Assembly: GCA_031537795.1 (NCBI GenBank)
Contig: JAVKNF010000030.1
Span: forward strand, 1 to 39,951
Reading direction: 5' to 3'
Origin: JAVKNF01 sp031537795
GTDB taxonomy: Bacteria > Pseudomonadota > Alphaproteobacteria > Rickettsiales > Deianiraeaceae
DNA: 39,951 nucleotides
Below the pieces are notes generated by a model. The model did not search any database. It was given only the letters and a program-made list of their open reading frames with translations, and was not told the DNA's origin. This document shows, piece after piece, positions 25,012 to 32,342 of the stretch. The position numbers were made by a program, and so were the translations under genes. Numbering within the stretch: position 1 is the first letter of the stretch; each line of letters opens with the position of its first letter.

Positions 25012-25649
25012 ATAAAAGATTTATAGTTTTATTAACAATTTTTACATTCTTTAATTTTTGTTGCAAAGAAAGAACTAATAATATTTATGAAAATAATAAC
25101 ATTCTTATAGTGATATCCGGCCCTTCTGGTGTCGGTAAAACAACAATTGCCCAAGCGCTCGTTAAGGAATTTAATATACAGCAGTCGATATCTTGCACCA
25201 CAAGACAGCCTAGAGTTAGAGAGATTAACGGTAAAGATTATTATTTTTTGAAAAAAGAGAAATTCCTAGATATGATAAAAAATAATGAATTTTATGAATA
25301 TTCAAATCATTTTGAGAATTATTACGGACTTCCAAAAAATAATCTTGAGAAATTAGAGAAATCCGACTTAATTGTATTGACAAATTTAGATACCGTTAAG
25401 AAAATAAAGACACAGAAGAATAAAATTTTAAAAATTATTTTAATTGCAGAAGAAAAGACATTAATTAATAGAATAAAGTTTAGAAAGGAAAAAATGAAAG
25501 AATCTGAATTAAAAGCAAGAATGCTCGAATTTAAAAAGATGAAAGAAATAAATAAAGATGATGTTTATTCTATAAATACAGAAGGTAGAAATATAAAAGA
25601 TGTATATAAAGAGGTAAAGAATTTGTATATAGCTTTAAAGAATAAATAA
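25008..25649 (+). CDS. Second guanylate kinase-like protein with an N-terminal export/lipoprotein leader
   Basis: A 213-residue paralogue of the gene just upstream. Residues 1-19 (MNKRFIVLLTIFTFFNFCC) look like a signal peptide: two basic residues, a hydrophobic stretch and two cysteines, although the residues before Cys18 do not make a standard lipobox. The kinase fold starts at residue 31, with P-loop SGPSGVGKTT at 37-46, then SISCTTRQPRVREINGKDYYF, then FENYYGLP. The GMP-contacting EVD-W-QG motif of gmk is replaced by a stretch ending LTNLD, so the Asp and Gly are lost; lid arginines remain. DNA shared with gmk includes an identical 20-base stretch (24511-24530 and 25191-25210). It may be membrane anchored and may have lost GMP kinase activity; its partner could be the downstream CsgG-like lipoprotein (TAATG overlap). 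Confidence 0.75.
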   Translation: MNKRFIVLLTIFTFFNFCCKERTNNIYENNNILIVISGPSGVGKTTIAQALVKEFNIQQSISCTTRQPRVREINGKDYYFLKKEKFLDMIKNNEFYEYSNHFENYYGLPKNNLEKLEKSDLIVLTNLDTVKKIKTQKNKILKIILIAEEKTLINRIKFRKEKMKESELKARMLEFKKMKEINKDDVYSINTEGRNIKDVYKEVKNLYIALKNK

Positions 25650-26707
25650 TGCAAGTAAAGAATTTAATATTAATACTCTTAATATTAAATTGTTGTGGCA
25701 ATAAATATAATATAAAAAATTTTCAATTATATCAAAAAACTAACATACCTCACTCTGAAAATATTGCCCCTAGGGAGGAATTAATGGATTACAAAAGAGA
25801 TGTAGTTGTTATGGATTTCTCTGTAAAAGGCTTGAAAGATATAAAAGATATAGAAGATATCGGCCAATTTGCGGCAAGTATTTTAACTAGAAGTTTATCT
25901 AAAACAAAATGGATTAATATTTTGGATAGAAATCTTACTGAAAAGATTGCTTCAGAAATTAAATTGTTAGAAATGAATAAAAGTTCTTTTAATTATTCAG
26001 GACCGAAAGAAGCAGAGTATATAATTATAGGGGAAATTAATGAAGTGTTATATAAATCAGAGCTTATTAATAGATGGTTTTTAAATGGAATAATAAAAAC
26101 CGGAATGTTATTTACTTGTATATTAGCAAAAAGTGGATTTTGTTTGATTAGCGACTTTATACCAGCTAAATATAATTATACAGCAACTATTTCTGGTTCT
26201 GTAAAAGTTTTTGATACAAAAAAGAACCAAATAATCAAAGAAGTTCAATTTAGTAAAGTATTTGAAGATTCTGAAGCTGCAGAAGCAAGTAAAGGCTTTA
26301 TATCTTCGAACGGATTTAAAGACCCAAAAGTCTTTGATAAATCTTTAATTTCAAGGGGTATTACGGATATTTTGTCAGATATTTCACGAGAACTTGAGGA
26401 TTGTTTACCTTTAAAAGGTTTTATATCTGAAAGAAGGGATTTGAACAATGAATCAAATGTTCTTTTTAGAATTGAGACTGGAGACAAAATAAAATTAAAT
26501 GATATCCAAAATTCTGGAATTTGTACCCACTTATACAAAAAGGAGAATGACATTACGAAAGAGAGTTACAATGAAGTAGTCGAAATTGAAGTATTTAAAA
26601 CAAATCTTTCAGATGAGAGAGGTATTTGGCTTTCTCTTCCTCAAGACAACTCTCATATCTTAAGGATAGGAGATTTCTGTTATATAAAAAAAAACAATGA
26701 AAATTAA
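25649..26707 (+). CDS. CsgG-like lipoprotein
   Basis: A 352-residue lipoprotein. Residues 1-14 (MQVKNLILILLILN) form a leader ending at a Cys15 or Cys16 pair. The mature part opens like the CsgG/GNA1162 family: RDVVVMDFSVKGLK, then IGQFAASILTRSLSKTKWINILDRNLTEKIASEI (family LADLLxxELxxxGxFxVVDRxxLxxIL), then EAEYIIIGEINEV (family ADYLVVGSV) and ATISGSVKVFDTKKNQIIKE (family xxLRLVDVxTGEIV). Members form outer membrane secretion channels for curli or act as periplasmic lipoproteins. The C-terminal 100 residues are not recognised. It shares a TAATG junction with the guanylate kinase paralogue, so the two are likely one operon. Confidence 0.72.
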   Translation: MQVKNLILILLILNCCGNKYNIKNFQLYQKTNIPHSENIAPREELMDYKRDVVVMDFSVKGLKDIKDIEDIGQFAASILTRSLSKTKWINILDRNLTEKIASEIKLLEMNKSSFNYSGPKEAEYIIIGEINEVLYKSELINRWFLNGIIKTGMLFTCILAKSGFCLISDFIPAKYNYTATISGSVKVFDTKKNQIIKEVQFSKVFEDSEAAEASKGFISSNGFKDPKVFDKSLISRGITDILSDISRELEDCLPLKGFISERRDLNNESNVLFRIETGDKIKLNDIQNSGICTHLYKKENDITKESYNEVVEIEVFKTNLSDERGIWLSLPQDNSHILRIGDFCYIKKNNEN

Positions 26708-26757
26708 TTATTTTCTTGAATATTATTTATTATATTTATTTCTTTGTTTAAAAAGAG

Positions 26758-28224
26758 ATGAGTAAAGAAATTTTATCAATAATAAATTCTATTTGCGAAG
26801 AAAAGAATATAAATAAGAATATAGTGACCGATGCTCTAGAATATGCTTTTGCTGATATGGCGAAGGATTTTTATGTATCTAAAAAAACAATAGCTAAAAC
26901 CAAAACTGGTACAGCGGAAATAGAAATTTTCGAAGAACTTATAGTTTCAGAAGAAGAAGGAGTTAATTTAATATCAATTGAAGACGCTCTTAAAATTAAT
27001 AAAAGTGCAAAATTAGGTTCTATAATATTGAAAAAATTACCACAGCCTTATTTAACAAGTTCTTCTATTATGAAAATAAAAAATACTGTCTTGAGTTCTA
27101 TTAAAAATGCAGAAAAAAATAAAGAATACGAGCAGTTCTTAACTAAAGAGAATAAACTTATAGAAGGTAAAGTAAAAAAGATATCCGTAGATCATATTGT
27201 TGTAGGTGTTAAAAAGATTGGAGATGCGATTTTGTTTAAAAATCAAACTCTTCCCTCTGACTTTTATGAAATAGGAGATAATATTTTAGCTCTAGTTACA
27301 AAAGTAACGCAAAGTGATAAATTTTATCAAGCAACTTTATCTAGAACATCAAGTAAATTTTTAGAGGCTATTCTTGAGTATTATATTCCAGAAATGAAAG
27401 ATATTATTAGAATAGAAGCTTCTGCTAGATTCCCTGGCGTTAAGTCAAAAATTGCAGTAAGATCGGAAGATCCAAGAATTGACCCGGTTGGAGTTTGTAT
27501 AGGGCAGAAAGGATCTAAAATTAAAGAAGTAATACAAGAACTAAAAGGTGAAAAGATAGATGTCATAAGATGGGATGCCAATATTAATAATTTTACTAAA
27601 AATGCAATATACCCTTTAAGAGTATATTATATTAATTTAACTGAAGATGGCTTTGGAGTTGATGTAGTTGTGGACGAAGAAGATTTGAGTTTAGGTATAG
27701 GTTCTTCAGGTAAGAACATTAAATTGGTTTCTAGATTAATAGGGAAAAATGTCAACCTTGTAACTAAAGCTGAATATGATCAAGTTAAAAAAGAAGAGAA
27801 ATCAAGTAAAATATCATCTTTAATGAAAGAGATTGATATAGATGAATCTGTTGCAACTGTTCTTTTTGATTATGGTTTTACAAATTGTGCTATAATTGCA
27901 AATGCTGATGTTTCAAAATTGACCTCTATTGATATCTTTGAACCAGAAATGGTACAAGAGATCAAAAATAGAGCGATTGATACAATGGAAATAAAAACAA
28001 AAGAAATTAAACGTAAGATAGAAGAATTAAAAATAGAAGAAGATTTTTTAAATTTAGAAGGAATGAAAGTTGACATTGCTATATCTTTAGCTTTAAAAGG
28101 AATTAAAACTGTACAAGACCTTGCAAATATGTCAACAGATGAACTAGAAGAAATTGCTTCTGATTTTATCTCTGAAAATCTAAGAAATAGATTAATTCTT
28201 GCTGCTAGATCTAATTTATATTAA
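26758..28224 (+). CDS. nusA: Transcription termination/antitermination factor NusA
   Basis: A 488-residue protein that binds RNA polymerase and nascent RNA. The domains are: N-terminal polymerase-binding domain (1-125), S1 (about 135-200, LIEGKVKKISVDHIVVGV), two KH domains (about 205-350, with RSEDPRIDPVGVCIGQKGSKIKEVIQEL and GEKIDVIRW as in the family), and two helix-hairpin-helix-like C-terminal repeats (about 355-488, ending VQDLANMSTDELEEI). All are in the family order and length. rimP, usually upstream, and infB, usually downstream, are not adjacent. Confidence 0.96.
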   Translation: MSKEILSIINSICEEKNINKNIVTDALEYAFADMAKDFYVSKKTIAKTKTGTAEIEIFEELIVSEEEGVNLISIEDALKINKSAKLGSIILKKLPQPYLTSSSIMKIKNTVLSSIKNAEKNKEYEQFLTKENKLIEGKVKKISVDHIVVGVKKIGDAILFKNQTLPSDFYEIGDNILALVTKVTQSDKFYQATLSRTSSKFLEAILEYYIPEMKDIIRIEASARFPGVKSKIAVRSEDPRIDPVGVCIGQKGSKIKEVIQELKGEKIDVIRWDANINNFTKNAIYPLRVYYINLTEDGFGVDVVVDEEDLSLGIGSSGKNIKLVSRLIGKNVNLVTKAEYDQVKKEEKSSKISSLMKEIDIDESVATVLFDYGFTNCAIIANADVSKLTSIDIFEPEMVQEIKNRAIDTMEIKTKEIKRKIEELKIEEDFLNLEGMKVDIAISLALKGIKTVQDLANMSTDELEEIASDFISENLRNRLILAARSNLY

Positions 28225-28226
28225 TT

Positions 28227-28874
28227 ATGAAATTAATATTAGATACTGTTTTTATTAACGAAGTTAAAGAGATTTTATCTTTAGATATCTGTGATGGATT
28301 TAATCTAAACCCGATATCTTTGATTAAAGAATCAAAAGATATATCTTCATATTTAAAAGAATTTAATTTAGCGACTGATTTGCCTTTGTTTATAGATTTA
28401 TTTTCAGATAATACATCTGAAACATTAGAGCAAATTAAAAAAATAAAAAAACTATCTCCTAATATATGTATAAAATTGCCATTTAATATTTTGAATCTGA
28501 AATTATGTAAAGAGCTATCAGAAGAAGGATTTCTTATAGAGATTTCTTATTGCACATCTACTTCTCATGCAATTTTAGCTTATAAAGCTGGGGCTGCTTT
28601 TATATCTCCGACTTTATCTTTAGTTGATGATTTTTCATTTTCTGGTTTGAATTTAATAAAAGAGATAAAAGATTTATATGAGAATTATCCAGAATGTCAG
28701 ACAGAGATAAAAGCATCTGGTTTGAAAAGTGCTTCAGATGTTATTGATTGTTTTCAAGCTGGAGTTGATTATTGCGTTGTATCTTATAGAATTATTAATT
28801 ATATGCTTTCAAACCCAATTGGCGAGACCATGGTAAAGAAATATAACACAGAATTCAAGAAAATTCTTTATTGA
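28227..28874 (+). CDS. Transaldolase / fructose-6-phosphate aldolase-like protein
   Basis: A 215-residue TIM-barrel of the small transaldolase (TalC/FSA) family, which moves dihydroxyacetone units in the non-oxidative pentose phosphate pathway. The barrel order is recognisable: MKLILDTVFINEVKEIL (family MxxFIDTANxxEIxxA), NICIKLPFN at 89-97 (family VxVKIPxT, with the Schiff-base lysine kept), SYCTSTSHAILAYKAGAAFISPTLSLVDD (family VTLVFSxxQAxLAAxAGAxYVSPFVGRxDD), TEIKASGLKSASDV (family TEVLAASxRSPxHV), and the final AGVDYCVVSYRIINYML. The N-terminal GVTTNPSL is GFNLNPISL. It starts 3 bases after nusA. It could feed ribose 5-phosphate to the Prs enzyme at 1274-2143. Confidence 0.78.
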   Translation: MKLILDTVFINEVKEILSLDICDGFNLNPISLIKESKDISSYLKEFNLATDLPLFIDLFSDNTSETLEQIKKIKKLSPNICIKLPFNILNLKLCKELSEEGFLIEISYCTSTSHAILAYKAGAAFISPTLSLVDDFSFSGLNLIKEIKDLYENYPECQTEIKASGLKSASDVIDCFQAGVDYCVVSYRIINYMLSNPIGETMVKKYNTEFKKILY

Positions 28875-28876
28875 TT

Positions 28877-29467
28877 ATGATTATACTTTTATTATTTATG
28901 TTTATTTCATTCTTTCTAATTAGAAGATTGAACGTTGTTTTAAGTTCTGAATCTGATGATTATTTTTTCCAAAGAGAAACATTAAAAGATGTTGATAATA
29001 CAGAAATTAAAACTGTGAATAATACAGATGAAGAATATACAAGTAAATTGAATAATAGCGCTATTTTATGTTTAGAAGAAATAAAGAATAAGATGCAAAA
29101 TTTTAATCTCGAAGCGTTTATTAATATTACAAAAAAGATTATATCAATTCTGATAGATGATCTAAATTCAAAAGAAGATTCCAGAATATTAGATCTATTA
29201 ACTGAATCTTTTCAACTTGAATATAAGCAGATAAGGTCAGATTTCCAAGGTGAATTATTTTTAATATCAATAGATAAAATAGAAATTATAGAAATAAAGA
29301 AAATATCTGAATTTTATATTATTAATGTTAGAATTGATATGATCCAAAAAGTACAAGAAAACGAAAAAGTTATTAATGTGCAAACTAGAGAGAATTGGGA
29401 ATTTATAAATAATGGTAATTATAAATGGTTATTAAATAAGATATCTAACGAAGATCAAGATAACTGA
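28877..29467 (+). CDS. Tim44-domain membrane protein
   Basis: A 196-residue protein with an N-terminal membrane helix (residues 1-12, MIILLLFMFISF), a polar linker (about 25-60), then a Tim44-like domain (about 65-195: FNLEAFINITKKIIS, LLTESFQLEYKQ, then beta strands with FYIINVRIDMIQKV and the closing RENWEFINNGNYKWLLNKI). The Trp-containing end matches bacterial Tim44 homologues (family EVWTFERxxxSxDPNWxL). Such proteins are typical of Alphaproteobacteria, where they are inner-membrane linked. The frame is also open from a TTG at 28871 overlapping the transaldolase stop, but the ATG at 28877, 2 bases after that stop, is preferred. Confidence 0.8.
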   Translation: MIILLLFMFISFFLIRRLNVVLSSESDDYFFQRETLKDVDNTEIKTVNNTDEEYTSKLNNSAILCLEEIKNKMQNFNLEAFINITKKIISILIDDLNSKEDSRILDLLTESFQLEYKQIRSDFQGELFLISIDKIEIIEIKKISEFYIINVRIDMIQKVQENEKVINVQTRENWEFINNGNYKWLLNKISNEDQDN

Positions 29468-29472
29468 TTTAT

Positions 29473-31047
29473 ATGAGAAAAATAATTTTATATTCCGCAT
29501 TTCTTTTAACTTTAAATTGCAGTAGTTTAAATTTTGAGACTGGTTCTACTACAAAAATATTGTTATTTTCTTTTAACAGCAAAAATGATAAAAAAAATTA
29601 TTATGAAAACATTAAAAAAATTCACACAAGAAATATAAACAAAGATAAAGATATTATATTTTCAAATAACGGAAGCGATGATTACAATAGAGCTAATTTA
29701 GATAATAAGATTAATATAAGCGATGATTTAATGGACGATATCATCTTTAAGGTTTATCAAACTAATAATAATGTGGTTCTTAAAGGAATTAAATTGTTTG
29801 CTAGAAACAAGATGATAAATAATTTATTAAATTACGACGACAAAGATTTCATGAAAGAAATTGGTTTTTGTAGATCTCAATTAAAGCATATGTCTTATGA
29901 TTTAGATGATGATGGCAAACTGAATCAATCAACAAATGTCGATGAATGTATATTAGGTAAAAAAAGATATCAATTAGATTGCAATGGCAACTGGAGAATG
30001 AACGAATTTTCATTTACAGAATTAGAAGATTGGTATGGAGATAACTTCGCGGATGCTATGATGTCTTTCTTGAATTCTTGTAAATTTTTATCCTCGACTG
30101 GTGCAAGTTCAAGAAGTATATCAATTGGAACAACAGTTCAATGGGCTAAATTATGCAATATTGCTAATAAATATCAGGAAGCTGGAATATCAAGAAGTTT
30201 CTTTGAAAGATATTTTACACCTTTTAAAGTTCAAGATCTTAAAAAAGATAATTCTTCTGAAGGTCTATTTACTGGTTATTTTCTATGGGAAATAAATGTT
30301 TCTAGAGAGAAGAATGAGAAATATTGGTATCCTGTGCTTTCTATGGATGAAAACTGTAAAAAATACAAGAATTGCTACTCAAGAGAGCAGATTAATCAAG
30401 GTGCAATAGATTACAATAAATATGCAATTGCTTGGACAGATAATGTTTTTGATTTATACAATATGCAAGTTCAAGGTTCTGGAGTTGGTATCTTTGAAGA
30501 TGGCTCAAAAATATTTTTAGGTTTTGCTGGCAAGAATGACATGCCTTTTAGGTCTTACTCTGAAGTAATAAAGCGAAAAGATTTCAATAAGACATATTGT
30601 GGAAATTATCGTAATATTTTCGAATGCCTTAGAAATGAACATGATCTTGCTATAAGTGTTACGAATCATTGTGAATCTTATGTATTTTTCAAAGAACTGG
30701 AAGATAATAATATATTCGGCTCTCAAGGAGCACCACTTAGCCAATCTAGAAGTATAGCAATTGACCCTTATTATACACCTTATGGTATGCCAGTTTGGAT
30801 AAAAACTTATTTACCTATTAGAGATGAGAATTCAGAAAAAGATATCTGGTTAGACTTCAATAGATTGTGGATTGCTCAAGATACAGGTTCTGCAATCAAA
30901 GGCGCCAATAGAGCTGATCTTTATTTAGGGTATGGCCCTAAAGCTGATTTAATTGCAAAGAAAATGAAATTTGAGGGAGAGTATTATATACTTATACCAA
31001 ATATTATGATTGAAGGTGTTAAAAATTGTAAAGTCTCTAAAAAATAA
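29473..31047 (+). CDS. mltA: Membrane-bound lytic murein transglycosylase A (lipoprotein)
   Basis: A 524-residue peptidoglycan-cutting enzyme. The leader (1-16, MRKIILYSAFLLTLNC) ends at a Cys with Asn just before it, an unusual lipobox. The MltA core starts near residue 240: ASRSISIGTTVQ, LFTGYFLWEINVSRE (family GYYEPxxxGSR), FDLYNMQVQGSGVGIFEDGSKIFLGFAGKNDMPFRS (family xxLQVQGSGRxxLxDGxxxRVGYAAxNGxPYxS), AIDPYYTPYGMPVW (family AVDxxxxPlGxPVW), then the 3D-domain end IAQDTGSAIKGANRADLYLGYG with the catalytic Asp in QDTG. The N-terminal 230 residues are extra compared with the 365-residue E. coli enzyme and are not recognised. It shares a TAATG junction with the PAP2 gene. Confidence 0.9.
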   Translation: MRKIILYSAFLLTLNCSSLNFETGSTTKILLFSFNSKNDKKNYYENIKKIHTRNINKDKDIIFSNNGSDDYNRANLDNKINISDDLMDDIIFKVYQTNNNVVLKGIKLFARNKMINNLLNYDDKDFMKEIGFCRSQLKHMSYDLDDDGKLNQSTNVDECILGKKRYQLDCNGNWRMNEFSFTELEDWYGDNFADAMMSFLNSCKFLSSTGASSRSISIGTTVQWAKLCNIANKYQEAGISRSFFERYFTPFKVQDLKKDNSSEGLFTGYFLWEINVSREKNEKYWYPVLSMDENCKKYKNCYSREQINQGAIDYNKYAIAWTDNVFDLYNMQVQGSGVGIFEDGSKIFLGFAGKNDMPFRSYSEVIKRKDFNKTYCGNYRNIFECLRNEHDLAISVTNHCESYVFFKELEDNNIFGSQGAPLSQSRSIAIDPYYTPYGMPVWIKTYLPIRDENSEKDIWLDFNRLWIAQDTGSAIKGANRADLYLGYGPKADLIAKKMKFEGEYYILIPNIMIEGVKNCKVSKK

Positions 31048-31604
31048 TGAAAATTAAAAGATTGATAGATCTATTTTTATATTCGAAGATATTCTCTATT
31101 TTTACATTTTTATTGATATTTTTATACGAGTCTTTGAAATTAATAAAAGGTTTATTTTGTAATGAGAATTTGTATTCAATGCTTTCAACGTTTTTACTTT
31201 TAATTATAATTACTTATAGTTATATAGACGTTGTCAAAAGAGAGAAAATTTTTTTTGGTAAGTTTGCGATTCTGACATTGTCTGGTGCTTTTATTGTTGT
31301 TTTTTTAAAATTGATTATAAAGAAAGTCAGGCCAGATTTCTCCAGCGATTCTTCTTTTCCTTCTGGCCATACATTTCTAGCGTTTAATTCATTTTTCTTA
31401 TGTTTTTATTATAAAAAAATCTACAATATAAAATATATATTTTTTATATTAATATCTATTTTGGTTGCTTTATTTAGAATTTTGGGAAATAAACATGATT
31501 CTATAGATGTGCTGTTTAGCTTTTTAATTGCAATTATAAATTTTTATATAATAAATTATATTATTATTTTATATCAAAATTATTTCTTAAAAATAAAGGA
31601 ATGA
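31047..31604 (+). CDS. PAP2-family membrane phosphatase
   Basis: A 185-residue membrane protein with about five hydrophobic helices. The three PAP2 signature motifs are present: KLIIKKVRP near 86-94 (family KxxxxxxRP), SFPSGHT near 103-109 (family PSGH), and RILGNKHDSID near 145-155 (family SRxxxxxHxxxD). These enzymes remove phosphate from lipid pyrophosphates such as undecaprenyl diphosphate, or from lipid A, at the outer face of the inner membrane; which one applies here cannot be told. The start shares a TAATG with mltA, linking it to peptidoglycan turnover. A short lipoprotein overlaps its 3' end from the other strand. Confidence 0.87.
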   Translation: MKIKRLIDLFLYSKIFSIFTFLLIFLYESLKLIKGLFCNENLYSMLSTFLLLIIITYSYIDVVKREKIFFGKFAILTLSGAFIVVFLKLIIKKVRPDFSSDSSFPSGHTFLAFNSFFLCFYYKKIYNIKYIFFILISILVALFRILGNKHDSIDVLFSFLIAIINFYIINYIIILYQNYFLKIKE

Positions 31605-31746
31605 TAGCTATGTTGTGTTCTGATTTTATATCTTCAAGCAGAACTTTAGTTCTTAATTCAACATCCTGTTTTGTTTTACTTGCACAAGAAGAGAGAAAAA
31701 AAAAAGAAAATAGAATAACTCTAAAATAGAAGTAAGATTTTATCAT
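31564..31746 (-). CDS. Small putative lipoprotein
   Basis: A 60-residue protein with a basic start, a hydrophobic stretch (7-18, with RVILFSFFFLSSC) and a good lipobox LSSC at 18-21 followed by ASK, the usual layout of a bacterial lipoprotein. The mature 40 residues are not recognised. It overlaps the PAP2 gene end by 41 bases (convergent) and the upstream SEC59-like gene by 26 bases (same strand). The double overlap and short length make it possibly a truncated relic, but the leader is convincing. Confidence 0.5.
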   Translation of the reverse strand: MIKSYFYFRVILFSFFFLSSCASKTKQDVELRTKVLLEDIKSEHNIAIIPLFLRNNFDIK

Positions 31747-32341
31747 ATAATATATAAGTAAGAACTACAGAGATTGGTATTAAGAAATTGTCATTAACGT
31801 TTATTTTTTTAGAAAATAATTCTATTATCGTGGTAGTTATAGATATAAAAATTAATTTATGTATATCTTCATTATAGAAATATAATAGAATTAATAAGCT
31901 TGACAGAAAGAAAATTAAAGAGCCTTCTAATGTTTTACTGAATATTTTTATTCTTCCAAAAAACATTCCAATTACAGCTGCAAGTGTGTCTGAAATTGCT
32001 AATATGGATAAAGAAACTTGAATTAGGTTTATATTTATAGATAAAAGCATAGCAATTGAAGTAAAAATAAAAACCCAAGAAGTACCAGATAGATTATATT
32101 TTTTTGACTCTGTATTTCTTGCTATATATCTAAAGAATTGGATTTTTTGTAATTTTTTTTCAAGAGATAGTATTATGTTGAAGAAATCTAGATAGATTAT
32201 TAAAACGGATAATATCACAAAACAAATTGTTGTATTTTTTACCCCTAATATATCAAAAGAAATTTTTAGGCATATAGGAATTAAAATGACAGCTAAATGA
32301 AAAAACTTTCTAACAAACTCTTTTTTTGTTTTTCTCATCAT
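31721..32341 (-). CDS. SEC59/dolichol kinase-like membrane protein (CTP-dependent lipid kinase family)
   Basis: A 206-residue membrane protein with about six helices. It has the family marks of CTP-dependent polyprenol or diacylglycerol kinases: RKFFHL at 11-16, RNTESKKYNLSGTSW at 75-89 (family RxxGxxxxxxGTxY/W), AISDTLAAVIGMFFGR at 115-130 (family xxGDxxAxxxGxxxGR) and KTLEGSLIFF at 136-145 (family KSxEGSxAxF). Enzymes of this family phosphorylate lipid alcohols such as dolichol, phytol or diacylglycerol; bacterial members may act on undecaprenol or diacylglycerol. It begins 1 base after lpxB, so the two are co-transcribed. The substrate is an inference. Confidence 0.72.
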   Translation of the reverse strand: MMRKTKKEFVRKFFHLAVILIPICLKISFDILGVKNTTICFVILSVLIIYLDFFNIILSLEKKLQKIQFFRYIARNTESKKYNLSGTSWVFIFTSIAMLLSININLIQVSLSILAISDTLAAVIGMFFGRIKIFSKTLEGSLIFFLSSLLILLYFYNEDIHKLIFISITTTIIELFSKKINVNDNFLIPISVVLTYILYDKILLLF

Positions 32342-32342
32342 A

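Noticed and set aside
28871..28876. TTG start for the Tim44-domain protein overlapping the transaldolase stop
   Set aside because: It adds only two residues; an ATG lies 2 bases after the upstream stop and gives the same membrane helix.
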